Counted from the first letter of the stretch, positions 10,901-25,900 are shown. The stretch: 64,000 bases of DNA from Arcuatula senhousia (GCA_963971305.1 OZ020306.1:33067512-33131511), one strand, 5' to 3'. The notes: a model not told the origin generated them from the letters alone. Numbers and translations: made by a program.

Positions 10901-13900
10901 TCTGTACCATCATGCATCATTCCAAAACTAAAAATAGAAAAAAAATATGTCCTTGAACTTAACCTTGGAGACATGATAGTACCAGCATCTGTTCTGCAGT
11001 GATTGTCTGTACCATCATGCATCATTCCAAAACTAAAAATAGAAAAAAATATGTCCTTGAACTTAACCTTGGAGACATGATAGTACCAGCATCTGTTCTG
11101 CAGTGATTGTCTGTACCATCATGCATCATTCCAAAACTAAAAATAACAAGCATTCTGAGAGTATTGCAAAACAATACATAGTCCCCTACCGGCCTCATAT
11201 TTCAGTCACTGGTAACAATTTGTCAAACAAATGAATACCTAAACTTGATCAGTTTATTATCTAAAAGGAACAATAAAAAAGTGTAGAAAAGAAAATTGCA
11301 ATGGATTTTCTAACTTACTGAAATTTTAGTGAATTTTCAAAGTTCAAAGGGCCATAACTCCCATAAAAATTTGTGGACCGGCACGAAACTCAAACTTGAT
11401 CTGTATCTCATCAAGGTAAAGTCACATACCAAAAATCAGTTCATTATCTATAAGCGTTTAGAAAAAAAGTGTGGAAAACTGAAATTTTAGTGAATTTTCA
11501 TAGTTCAAAGGGCCATAACTCCCATAAAAATTTGTGGACCGGCACGAAACTCAAACTCGATCTGTAACTCATCAAGGTAAACTCACATACCAAAAATCAG
11601 TTTATTATCTATAAGCGTTTAGAAAAAAAGTGCGGAAAACTGAAATTTTAGTGAATTTTCAAAGTTCAAAGGGCCATAACTCCCATAAAAATTTGTGGAC
11701 CGGCACGAAACTCAAACTTGATCTGTAACTCATCAAGGTAAACTCACATACTAAAAATCAGTTCATTATTTATAAGCGTTTAGAAAAAAAGTGCGGAAAA
11801 CTGAAATTTTAGTGAATTTTCAAAGTTCAAAGGGCCATAACTCCCATAAAAATTTGTGGACGGGCACGAAACTCAAACTCGATCTGTAACTCATCAAGGT
11901 AAACTCACATACCAAAAATCAGTTCATTATCTATAAGCGTTTAGAAAAAAAGTGCGGAAAACTGAGGCGTGACACACGGACAGACGGACAGACAGACGGA
12001 CGGACAGAGCGCAAATCTATAGTCCCCTTCGGCTTTCGCCGGTAGGGGACTAAAAAAAAAAAATATGTCCTTGAACTTAACCTTGGAGACATGATAGTAA
12101 CAGCATCTGTTCTGCAGTGATTGTCTGTTCCATCATGCATCATTCCAAAACTAAAAATAGACATATAGCCCAACCAATTTTATTTGCACTTATATTTCAA
12201 GTATAGCCTAGCTAATGGAGCTATGTTTAAAATGCAAAACTAATGGAACCCTATGTTTTATTTAGAAACAATATTTACCAATATGTATGTTCTGACTTGA
12301 AATCCCACTCCCAGTATAAGATTAATGCAAATAATCTGCTGATAATATGTACAGCATTAAAAGTTGTTTTAGCACATATAATTGTGATATCAACCTTTAT
12401 TTTGCTCTGGATTGAAAATGGTTGGCTGCCAAAGCCACCAAAGTTGACTATATTTGGGGGGGGGGGTACATGTAATAACAAGAATTAGATTAATATATTT
12501 TCAAAAACTATATTGTAAAATCTGCAAACAAAAATTAACTGCTACTCTACATAATCATTTTTCTTACTTGTGTCCTATTTCATGAGCTATAGTAAAGGCT
12601 GTAGATAGACCACTGTCCTCTACTACAATACAGCTTCTGGCATCTTCACACATCCCCTGGATTGGAGCAAAACCTAAGCAAAATTTCAATTGTACATGTA
12701 AATGAAATGCAAAACTTGTTTTTTGTACTAAAAGAGATAGAACTTGATGCTCATACTTTAAGAAGGCTTTTTTTTTCATTTTAATGTAAATTTCTTAATA
12801 AATTTTGCAATTCCCTAATGTGATCTACTTTATATAATCAGTAAATTATGTGGCTTAATACTGACCATTATTTTTATCTTAAATCTACTTTGCTTATGCA
12901 TATACGCTGTGTAGGTACATCATCGTAACATGTAACAATGACATGATTTTTGAAATTAATTGTAAGAGTTAACAAAGCACAAAAACTTACTTCACTTCTA
13001 ATTACAGTATCTCAATACTATCCTTACCCAGTGTATCACAGGGTTTATCACTGAAAGCACATATATCAAGTCCTGTCAGAAGTACTGCATGATCGTGTGG
13101 CTGTCGTCTGCCACTCTTTAATGTGGCTTGCCATTGGCAGAAACTGTTCAATGTTTTATCTGCATTGTGGTTGATGTTTAGACCTGGCTATAAAAGGAAA
13201 ATATATGTTAAGGCCAATATTGGATCAGTCAGGAGAAAAACAAGAGGCTCCCAGGAGCCTGAATCACTCACCTGGTCTTGATGTCAATCCTATGAAGAAC
13301 TTTGTAGAGCTAAATAAGCTGAACATTTAAGCAAGCAGTAGCTTTTCTCTTTCAGCAATAGTTTTCATTGTGTAGGCAAAAAACATGCAAAATGATATTT
13401 TAAGGGTCGTCTGAACACTTTGACTCTTTAGAGACTTTTGTTAAGAACTTAATCGATGAACTGAACATTTAAGCAAGCAACCACTTTTCTTTATCTGCTA
13501 TGGTTATCATTATATAAGCTAACTAGAGGCTCCCAGGAGCCTGAATCGCTCACCTGATCTCTTATGCCAAAGTTTGAATAAATTTCACAAACTTTCAAGT
13601 ATACAAACTTGCAAAACAATCCTTTCAGTGGTTTAAGAGAAGATTTTTGGAAATCAGTTTAAATTAATAGAAAAAAACAGTTAAAGGGCAATAACTCCTG
13701 TAAGGGCCTTTTGATGCTGAACACGGAAGGTTGCTTCCGATTTTCTTTATCTCTTTTACTTTTTGAGTTATAAGCCAAAAACAATGGTCTGACCCCCCTG
13801 TTCTATTTTTTAGCAACGGCGGCCATGTTGGTTGGTCGACGTGTATATAATTCACAAACTTGGTAGAGGACATCCTAAAGATCATGTATACCAAGTATCA

Positions 13901-16900
13901 ATGCAATCTCTTCAGTGGTTTCAGAGAAGAAGATTTTTGAAAATCAGTGTAAATTAATGGAAAAAACAGTTTAAGGGGAATAACTCTTAAACGGCTGATT
14001 TGACAATTTAGACCCTGAAATCATTTTTGTAGATCTCAATGAGCGTAACAATTCTGCAATGCTAACTTTTCCTCTAGCTCTAACGGTTTTCAAGATATAG
14101 TCCAAAAACTGCAAAAATGGTCAATTTTGATGATTTAAGGGCAATAACTCCTATAAGGAGTCGTTTCACAACTTCGACTCAATGAAGTGATTTGTAGAGC
14201 TTTTGATGCTGAACACGGAAGGTTGCTTTGGATTTTCTCTATCTCTTATACTTTTCGAGTTATATGCCAAAAACAAAGGTCTGACCCCCCCTGTTCTATT
14301 TTTAGCAACAGCGGCCATGTTGGTTGGTCGACGTGTATATAATTCACAAACTTGGTAGAGGACATCCTAAAGATCATGCATACCAAGTATCAATGCAATC
14401 CCTTCAGTGGTTACAGAGAAGAAGATTTTTGAAAATCAGGGTAAATTAATGGAAAAAACAGTTAAAGGGGAATAACTCTTAAACGGCTGATCTGACAATT
14501 TATACCCTGAAATCATTTTTGTAGATCTCAAAGAGCTAAACAATTCTGCAATGCTAACTTTTCCTCTAGCTCTAACGGTTTTCAAGATATTGTCCAAAAA
14601 CTGCAAAAATGGTCAATTTTGACGATTAAAGGGCAATAACTCCTATAAGGAGTCGTTTCACAACTTCGTCTCAATGGAGAGATTCGTAGAGCTTTTGATG
14701 CTGAACACCGAAGGTTGCTTCGGATTTTCTTTATCTCTTATACTTTTTGAGTTATAAGCCAAAAACAATGGTCTGACCCCCCTGTTCTATTTTTAGCAAC
14801 GGCGGCCATGTTGGTTGGTCGACATGTATATAATTCACAAACTTGGTAGAGGACATCCTAAAGATCATGTATACCAAGTATCAATGCAATCCCTTCAGTG
14901 GTTTCAGAGAAGAAGATCTTTGAAGAAAAGTTAACGGACGACGGACGGACGACGGACGCTTAACGATGACAATAGCTCACATGACCCTTCGGGTCAGGTG
15001 AGCTAAAAATTACATGCCTTTGGTTACCTGCCTGAATTTTGGACTGGGCCAATAAACTTACGAAACCTTCTAAATCAATAAACAATATTGTATTTACAAA
15101 TTGTAGTAAATATTATTCCTAAGATCTATAATACCTCATCATTTTCTAGGACCACCAAACCCACTACAACTATCTTAACTCTGTAGTCTATACCACTCTC
15201 CTGGAATAACTGAGATACCTGTATACAAAGATCAAAATCTAGTTCATAACAAAATATCATGTTTACATCACTTTTCATATATTTATATCAAGAAGAAGAA
15301 TTTTTGCTTACAATGTGACAAATATTGATTATCAGGACTAACAGATAATATTGAAGATTTTTTTTCTTCAGTATAACCACTGAATGTTTATCTGTATTTT
15401 TTTTCTTATCTTATACTTTGGTCTATGATGGAAGCTAGATATTTATAATTGCCATTCTTATGAATGTTGTTAACACTTAAGGAAGTTTAAACAACACAAA
15501 CATCACTAAAAGTGTCAAGTTTATTCATGTACCTAATAATGTTGCAAACATACTCGTATAAAATTCATCTTAACATACTGTAAGACTAAAAGACTAACCC
15601 TTTTTTTCTTATAAGAACAATACTTACGATATTAAACATACTAAGGATATAAGTTGTAATGTTGCTTCTCCCATGTCTCCAATACACATGTTTGTCAACT
15701 ACAACTAAAGTCTCTACAGTTTTTACATGCTTCTTCTGTGTGGATCTTTTCCGTCTAGTAGGATTAAAATATGTAAAACTAGAATCTAAAGAAGTGGTAT
15801 TATCTATGGCTGGATCGTCTTTCCGCTTCGTTGGGTTATAGTATATATCACTATTGTTTTTACCTATGGAGTCTGAAATGCAAAAAGCAAGATGAAGTTT
15901 GCAAAACAAATTAAAATCTAAATACAGAGCGAAGGAGTTTAAAAATACAGTTACTTTCACCAGAAAGTTTTTTACACCATGTGATAAAATCTGACGAAAT
16001 TTTGGAACATGAGATTTTTAACAGTATTATTTCAGGGATTTTTTTTAAACATGTTAAATGTACATGGAAATGAAACTTTTTTCTTCAAAGAATCATGGTA
16101 CATGTATATGCTTTATCTTTTTTAAATGTATTATGTGAGTATTACTTTCAACTAATACACTTAACATGCTTAGTGGTCACATCTCTTTAGCTTATCCAAA
16201 AAATACTTCAGAGGCAGAACTAGGATTTTAGTATAGGAGAGGCATAAAAATATTTTGTTTTTGGTTTTCACCAAGCAGAGCGAGGCGCAAAATTTTTCAA
16301 GTGCTTTTTTACATGAATTATGTGCCAAAAAAACTAATTTTTGTCAGTTGGGGAGGGGCGTACACCCGGTACACCTGTCCTTGGATCCACGTCTGTTTGA
16401 AATACATGTACATGACAAAACAATTTTCAATATGTACACACTTACAGTCTATGTCAAACTGTTGATTGTGTAAAGATGATGATGCTCTGTATAATACATG
16501 TGATGGCTGTGTATCCATGTAAACTGTAGACAACAAATGGTGTGGTGCTGGTTCAAGTATGTAATCTTCATCTTCTAGCTGGAGGACTCCACTCTACAAT
16601 GATATATGGAAAAACATCATGAAAGCAAAGAGTGCCATGAGTGAGCTCACAAAAAGATAGTCTATATTGATGCACAAACCATGTAAATGTACAGGCAATT
16701 GACATGATCATATGCATAAATATATACATGTTACATGTATATGCATGAAATATGAATGTCTAGTATATACAATGTAATCAAACAATGTTACTGTAATTTC
16801 AACCCTGAAAATCATCTGACAAACAGATTTTGATTTTTTGAATGCCCTCAGCGAGGATCGAACTCACAACATTTGGGACACCTACGGCGTACGCACCTAG

Positions 16901-19900
16901 CAAACAGGACTGAGGCTGCAACCACTACACCGTGAACACAATGTATGAAGCCTCGCAAGGTTTTTAATTACAGATCTATTAATTGAATGTATACATGGAT
17001 TCACCAGAGTTTTGATAAATTCTATAGCCTTTGTGATATTTATAAATGGTCTATTTATAGCTATCTTTAACGTGTTAACTTCATGCTCCATTTACATGTA
17101 TATGCATGAAATACATGTAAGACAGCACAGCACATATATGCATACACTATTAGTATTTGCAGTATTTAATTTCATAGGGCAATATTTTTATGTGTTTGAC
17201 TGTAGAATTTTGTCTGGACATTTTCTGAAAAAGCATCAATGAGGCATCCTAATGTCATAAGAAAATAAACAAAACATAACAAAACCCACACATACATGTA
17301 CTGTAAGCAACTAAACTGATACATGTACAAATCTAAAAAAGAGTGAACTCAGGTGATTTGAAAAGCCTTAAGGTAGACAGTTTCTGCTTTTTAAGACACA
17401 CCCATGAATGACAAATTATGAAATTTAATTTAAGTACATTTGTACATTTTATTTGGCACTGGATATTTTGTTCTATGCATAAATCCTCCCATTTCATGTT
17501 TATTTTCTATTTTTTCTTAAGATATTGATAATCTGGCATGGTTCATGGGTCAAAAGCCCAATTATATATACAACATCAAAATTTTTTGTTGTTTATTTTT
17601 CTTTTGATACCTCTGAGCCGAGTAGGGAGAAGTGACAACAAATAAAGGAGAAGTGAGAAGCCATGACACTACCGTAGAAACAAATTTACAATACTACTTT
17701 GTAAAGTGCTTTAATTTATATTGTCTACATATGAAATCTCTATTAGTTTTATAGTAAGTATCAATTAATAATTGTATTCTTTTATAGTCATGGTAAGGTT
17801 ATTCCTTATGGGATAACTATAGAGATTGCTGATGCTATAGCTACATTGTATTTATTTAAAAGTCTTATAAAAGAAATTTTACTTATTTTATCTTTATTTC
17901 TCCAGAATTTTTTTTTCTCATTGTTACTCCAGAGATATTTTTTTATCTTTATTTTCGTATAATAATCCAAGTTAATTTTCAGAGAGAATTTCAAAATAAG
18001 GAAAGGGTATATAAACCCAGCTGAGGTTCTGAAATTAATCAGAAAGGTTTATTTAATCCCTGCTTCAACTTCTTCCTCAGACCTGTGACAATATAGAGTC
18101 GAATTGTTATAGTTTTGAATTTTTTTATTATTGGTTGCTGTTTTTGTGAATTTCATCAACATGTGTTATTTGCATAGAAACAACCATATGCACTTTTTAA
18201 ACAACTTCTTTACGGCCCTTCTTTACCTATATTCCTTGAAAAAATCGGACTTATAATAAATATATAGAAACGTGACAACAACCACTATAAGCACCACCGT
18301 CTTATTGGTTCTTTAAATCATGTGACATGCAGGATGTACCAAATACATGAAAAGTATCCCGAAAAAGATGAAAAAGGAATAGTAATAAACACGTTGAAAA
18401 TGATTCAAATTCATATGTAATAAATTCAAAATAATATGATTTTACCAAAAGAATATTCTGAATAAAAATCTAAATGTAGAAACCTCAAAAACATTTTACT
18501 TTAGATAGGAAGAACCATGAAAAACGGACCAAGCACCACTAGGCCCGTTGGTCACTGAGATTGTGAAAATCTATGATCATCTATCAAAATTGTGTTAGGT
18601 TAAGCCTTCAATATTATATTGTGGTCCCGGGTCCAATGGAACATTGTTTAAAAATGAAAAAAAAAACTTGAGAGCCCCCTTCCTCTTCCGCTTAAAACTA
18701 TAGCATGGTTTACAAATCTTGCAGGCACCATGGCCACTGCCTTGACAAAAAAAGGATATAGCACCATGGGACCTAGTTCAAATCTAATGAAACTGTGTTA
18801 ACGGGTCCATTTCATTTATGTCTATAATTCTAAGTAGGTCCGGGGTCCATTATAATACTTTCAAAGAAAATTTCAAACCTCTATGTATAACATGGCTTTA
18901 CATAGCATTCTTGCACTATGAAAACGAACCTTGCACCACGGGGCCTATGGACCCCAGGGGATAGTTCAATTCTATAAAACTTGTGTATGTGGGTCCATAT
19001 GGGTTAGAATTAGAATTTTAGATAGGTCCGGGGTCCACTGAATCACTTTCAAAGAAATTTCAAACCCCTACGTATTATATGGCTTTACGTAGAAATTTTG
19101 CACCATGAAAACCAACCTTGCACCACGCGGCCTATGGGCCCCATAGATAGTTCAATTCTACAAAAATTGAGTATGTTCATCCATATGAGTAAGTTTTAAT
19201 TCTAAATAGGTCCGGGGTCTATTATACTCTAAACTCCAACCCTCGATCGTGCATAACATGGCTTTACATAGAATTCTTGCACCATGATAACGAACCTTGC
19301 ACCACGGGGCCTATGGGCCCATTGATAGTTTAATTCTATATAAAAAAATGTGTATGTGGGTAAATGAGTTAGGAATTTTAAATAGGTTTGGGTTTCCACT
19401 AAATCACTTTCAAAACAAAATTTCAAACCTCTATGTAAAACATGGGCCATTGGCTTTTAAGAATTATTGCACCATGAAAACGAACATTGCACCACGGAAC
19501 TTTTGACCACCATGTATAGTTCAATTCTATAGAAATTGTGTGTGCGGGTCCATATGAGTATGGTTTGAAATTCTAAATAGGTCCGGGTCCATTGTATTAC
19601 TTTTAAAGAAAATTTTGAATCATCGTGCATAACATGGCTGTACTACGTGGAATTCTTGGACCATGGGTACGGACCTTGCACCACGGGGCACATGGGTCCC
19701 AGGGATGGTTCAAGTCTATTGAAATTGTGTATGTAGGTCCATATGAGTTAGGCCTAGCATTCCAAATAGACCCAGGGTCCAATGAATCACTGTAAAAAAA
19801 AAATTTGAACCCTTATGCATTACTTTTATATAGAAATCTTGCACCATGGAAACGGAGACTTTGCACCACGGGGCCTATGGGTCCCAGAGATAGTTCAAGT

Positions 19901-22900
19901 CTATTAAAATTGTGTATATAGGTCCATATGAGTTAGGCCTAGCATTCCAAATAGGTCCGGGGTCCAATGAATCACTGTCAAAAAAATTTCGAACCCTCCT
20001 GCATTTCATGCATAACTTTACTTTATATAGAAATCTTGCACCATGGAAACGGACTTTGCACCACCGGGCCTATAGGTCCCGGGGATGGTTCAAGTCTATC
20101 AAAATTGTGTATATAGGTCCATATGAGTTAGGCCTAGCAGTCGAAATAGGTCCAGGGTCCAATGGATTACTGTCAGAGAAAATTTTGAACCCTCGTATAT
20201 AACATGACCTTTGTAAAAATCTTGCACCATGGCAAGGGAGACTTTGCACCACGGGGCCTATGGGTCCCAGGGATGGTTCAAGTCTATTGAAATTGTGTAT
20301 GTAGGTCCATATGAGTTAGGCCTAGCATTCCAAATAGACCCAGGGCCCAATGAATCACTGTAAAAAAAATTCGAACCCTTATGCATTACTTTTATATAGA
20401 AATCTTGCACCATGGAAACGGAGACTTTGCACCACAGGGCCTATGGGTCCCAGAGATAGTTCAAGTCTATTAAAATTGTGTATATAGGTCCATATGAGTT
20501 AGGCCTAGCATTCCAAATAGGTCCGGGGTCCAATGAATCACTGTCAAAAAAATTTCGAACCCTCCTGCATTTTATGCATAACTTTACTTTATATAGAAAT
20601 CTTGCACCATGGAAACGGACTTTGCACCACCGGGCCTATAGGTCCCAGGGATGGTTCAAGTCTATCAAAATTGTGTATATAGGTCCATATGAGTTAGGCC
20701 TAGCAGTCGAAATAGGTCCAGGGTCCAATGGATTACTGTCAGAGAAAATTTTGAACCCTCGTATATAACATGACCTTATATAAAAATCTTGCACCATGGC
20801 AAGGGAGACTTTGCACCACGGGGCCTATGGGTCCCAGGGATGGTTCAAGTCTATCGAAATTGTGTATGTGGGTCCATATCAGTTAGGCCTAACATTCTAA
20901 ATAGGTCCGGGATCCAATAGATCACTGTCAAAAACAAAAATTCGAACCCTCATGCATTTCATATATAACATGATTTTATATAGAAATGTTGCACCATGGA
21001 AACGGACTTTGCACCACGGGTCCTATGGGTCCCAGGGATGGTTCAAGTCTATCGAAATTGTGTATGTGGGTCCATATCAGTTAGGCCTAACATTCTAAAT
21101 AGGTCCGGGATCCAATGGATCACTGTAAAAAAAAATTCGAACCCTCATGCATTTCATATATAACATTACTTTATATAGAAATGTTGCACAATGAAAACGG
21201 ACTTTGCACCACGGGACCTATGGGTCCCAGGGATGGTTTAAGTCTATCGAAATTGTGTATGTGGGTCCATATGAGCTTGGCCTAACATTCTAAATAGGTC
21301 CGGGATCCAATGGATCACTGTCAAAAAAAAAAATTCGAACCCTCATGCATTTCATATATAACATGACTTTATATAGAAATGTTGCGCCATGAAAACGGAC
21401 TTTGCACCACGTGGCCTATGGGTCCCAGGGATGGTTCAAGTCTATCGAAATTGTGTATGTGGGTCCATATCAGTTAGGCCTAACATTCTAAATAGGTCCG
21501 GGATCCAATGGATCACTGTCAAAAAAAAATTTGAACCCTCATGCATTTCATATATAACATGATTTTATATAGAAATGTTGCACCATGGAAACGGACTTTG
21601 CACTACCGGGCCTATGGGTCCCGGGGATGGTTCAAGTCTATTAAAATTGTGTATATAGGTCCATATGAGTTAGGCCTAGCAGTCGAAATAGGTCCAGGGT
21701 CCAATGGATTACTGTCAGAGAAAATTTTGAACCCTAGTATATAACATGACCTTATATAAAAATCTTGCACCACGGAAAGGGAGACTTTGCACCACGGGGC
21801 CTATGGGTCCCAGGGATAGTTCAAGTCTAACGAAATTGTGTATGTAGGTCCATATGAGTTAGGCCTAGCATTCTAAATAGGCCCAGGGTCCGATGAATCA
21901 CTTTCAAAAAAATTAAATTTTGAACCCTCATTTGATTGTGGGCTGTGTTGCGTACACTTATTCCACATCTCATTATTTTCTATTGTATAACATTACTTTT
22001 ATAAAGAAACTTGCATCATTGAAACGGACCTTGCACCACGAAATTGTTTAAGTTGGTCCGTTTGATTCAGGGCTAAATTACTAAATACTAGTGGGTCAAT
22101 GTTCACTTAATTACTCCCAATAACATTTTTGAACCCCTATTTGTTTGGGGTTTTTTTTATAGCAATCTTGCACCATGAAAAACAGAAATAGCACCATGGT
22201 GCACTCAGGGATGGTTAAAGTCTATCAAAAATGTATAATATGTGGGTTCATATGAAATGGACCTACAGCTATAAATTGGTTCAGATTTCATGCAACCACA
22301 ATTTGGAATCCTCCAAATATGGAGTGTATTTTATACGAGTCATAATAATCATTAGGATTTTTTTTACACAAAATGATTTTTTCAGCCTAAAGATAGGTCT
22401 ATAAAAAAGTTGTGTGGGAAAGTCGGCATGAATTTTCAAAATGTAACGAAAAAGTATTGTAAATTTTGGTTACAGAAAACTGCATGCACACTAAAGCATA
22501 GAAATAGAAATAGAAATAGAAATTCTTTATTACCAATCATGGGGCCTTGAAGCCAAATGTACAATGACATATTACAATGATTTAGACATTTATATAACAA
22601 ATACAATCATCATGTTATAATATTTAAAATAGATGCTAAACTAATAACTGTTGGAAACAGTACTATATTGTATCTACAAACATTTTTGTGAACTTAAGTA
22701 AAAACAGGAGGAAATGGACCTTTTGCTTATGATACGATCTAGACAAACGACCTGAACAAAACTACTTCTATGTTTTAGAACTCTGACGCACGAGGGTTCG
22801 ATTCCCTCCCTAGGCTTTATTAATTCCATGCTGGTGCAAAGTTGGGCAGAATGCCTAGTGGCCCCACGTCAGAGATTCTTTACTTGTTAGTTCCTCATTT

Positions 22901-25900
22901 TGATATCATATGTGACCTACCAACGAAGTCAGTGTGCACAACACATTGAAGTTGTGGAATTCTAACATGTATTTGTCACTAAAGACTCAGTTGCTTGTTG
23001 TTGTTCTTTTATTTCCACCCATAAAATGCCATTCCTTTTGTACATCTACTCCAATGATAAAACTCATAAACAAAAATTAGAGAATGTGGTACTTTATACA
23101 CGCACTCAGTAACTAGCAAATAAAGGCTTTTTTTTGCTTTCCTTTATAAATGTTTTCTTTAATAAAATGTTATGATAAAAATCTCACGTCAAAAACTTTC
23201 CGCCTTTCTTAAAGCCTTTTTTTTTCAGAAAATAAAAAGCTACGCCGAGCGCAGCATGATACGACCGCAACAAATTAAACCCTGTACGTTGGAGGCCCAA
23301 TATGGATAGTCTATTGCTTTGGTCACATGCAGCCCATGGTGGACTTACAAAGCTTTTTGACACATGCATCCTGTGGTGGTCTTTAAAATGCATATTTGAC
23401 ACATTCATATATATCTACATCAACATCAAATTGAAAAAGTCTTGTTTATTCATTAATTGATATGTTTGGCTCTCTGACCCCTAATTTCTCTAAAACTGTA
23501 AGAGATATTGCAAATCTGACTGAAAAATACAGGCAGGTATTTGCACAAGAATTCCAATGAAAAAAAGATTTTGAAAATCAGACCAAAAATAAAAAGTTGA
23601 GTTTAAGGTTGTGGTCCATCTTTGCCCCCCTGTAGCAATTCAACGGTGAAATATGTACCAAAACCATTGACACATCTAGGTGACAGAATTCAATTAGCAA
23701 TTTAACAAAAGAAGAATTTTCAAAATTGGATGAATAATAAACATTCTACAATAGTTTTGTCGATACACCCGTTTTAGCCCCTTTTGACCCTTTTTTCTAA
23801 AATCGTAGGGGCCAAAAACCCTAAATACAATACCAACCTTTTTTTCTGGATATAATCATCATATTGAAACTTAACAATTGGCTGGCCCACTAGAACAAAT
23901 TTATTTGTGTAAAACTATTTGCTGTAACAAACTTTTAAATAAGGACGTTTTTTGCCCCTTCAATCCCTAATTTCTCAAAAACGGTAAGAGATATTGCAAA
24001 TCTGATTGAAAAACGCGGGCAGGGATTTTTACAAGGATTCTAATGAAAAAAAAAATTTGAAAATCGGACCACAAATAAAAAAGTCGATTTTTGAGGTGTG
24101 GCCCCTTTTTGACCCCCTGTAGCAATGTTACGGTGCAATAAATATCAAAATCATTGACACATTTAGTTGACAGAATTTAATGAGGAATTCATTGAAAAAA
24201 GAATTTTCAAAATCGAATGAACAACAAATATTCTACAAGAGTTTTGTCAATACACCCGTTTTAGCCCCTTTTGGCCCTTTTTTCTAAAACGGTAGGGGCT
24301 ACAAACCCCAAATACAATATCAACCTTCCTTTAGTGGTTACAAACATCATATCAAAATTTCAAAACAATTGGTCAACATTTACTCAAGTTATCGCACGGA
24401 AACCAAATGTTCCCAGACGACAACGACAACAACGACGACGACGACGACGACGACGACATCGCCATAACATTATACGATCGCAAAATTTTGCGGTCGTATA
24501 AAAAATGTAACGTGTCAACATTTTAAAGGATGGGTAGCGATAAGGCCCTAATTTGGACCATCTAAAGGTGAAAGAAAAAAATTGTCAATTTTTATTTTCC
24601 GCCTTTAGATGCGCCAAATATTTGTTGCAGAGCCTGCTACTTTACACTTTTTGTAGCTGAATAGTTTGTTCTTTCATAAATAGATAATCTTTTGTAGTTG
24701 TGCAAAAGAACAAGATGCAAAAGTGTAATATTAGAATAGATTTATTTTTCGTGTAAATTTTATTTTGATGAAAACATGCTTTAAGATAAACCTCTATAAA
24801 TTGTGTGATTACTATAATCTATTTTTTACACATAAAGTCCAAAAGAATAACACAACAGTCGGGCGAGAAGGTTTAACACTGGAAGAATCTTTTGTTTTTT
24901 TGTTTTTACATGATAGTTTTGAATTTGAATTATGCGTTAATCTTAAAAATGTAAAAAAAAAAAAGAAACGAATCTTAGATATTATCAGCTATTGATTAAG
25001 AGGTTAAAAGTTAAGTCTTATAGACTTCCAATTTTCCAGTATGTCTTGCATGCGAAATCAGCTTTCACAAAAACGTGTTGTAGTAATGCACGTTATTGAA
25101 AAATAATATGGAGTTTGTTCCGCGAGTGCAAGACTATAATACAACACTATTTTACTTCACTTTCTGTTATAGGCTTAATGTTAAAACATTTTGTTTGGTT
25201 TGTAAGCATCATTTTCTATAAAGTAGAATGAAGTATATACTACAGTCAACTCGTCAATTGTATAAAAATACAAGCATTCAAATTTAACACGAGACATTTG
25301 GTGACACTTTTCACCTACTATTTTTTTAATCTTCTATGGAAGGCTGAGAGGCTTATCGCAACTCATCCTATTTTGTAAATTGTTAAATAACTATATTAAA
25401 AGATTATGTTTCATCGGCATTTATTTTACATCTCAATACTTTTAGCATTTAGGTTGCAGTTTTCTTTAGGACCAACAGCAAAAAACCTCACACAAAAATG
25501 CCGCATCCCAATAATTGTCTCCTTGTCAAAGCGACCGTCTGTCTATCGGTCCACCCACAATGCTAAAAACGCAAAAACTTTCGTTTGTTATTTGTCAAAA
25601 ATAATGTTACATTTCTCTAGCATGCATCTATATAATATGTTTAGTAAACAAAATCTCTACATCATCAATATTTTGAGGAGCTAATATTCATTTTCTGCAT
25701 GCACTTTTTATCGCATGCTTAAATATGGATACATAATTATTGTTCAGTCTGTCGAAAGTTGCTTCTCGTTTACTTCCTATTGTTCAAATAAGTATTATGT
25801 GAAAGTTCTCAAAATGTTTAACAAAAACCCAAAAGAAGACCTGCGGACAAGGTTTCCGCTTGGAAAACATTGTCGCCCCTAGAGGACCCACGGACAATAT

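Noticed and set aside
10218..11145. CRISPR-like regular direct repeats
   Set aside because: Units are contiguous with no unique spacers and encode part of an animal exon; the context is a eukaryotic intron.
19912..20768. Twin 96-residue frames in the left satellite arm
   Set aside because: They are the two copies of the 566 bp higher-order repeat; frames are a by-product of the satellite.
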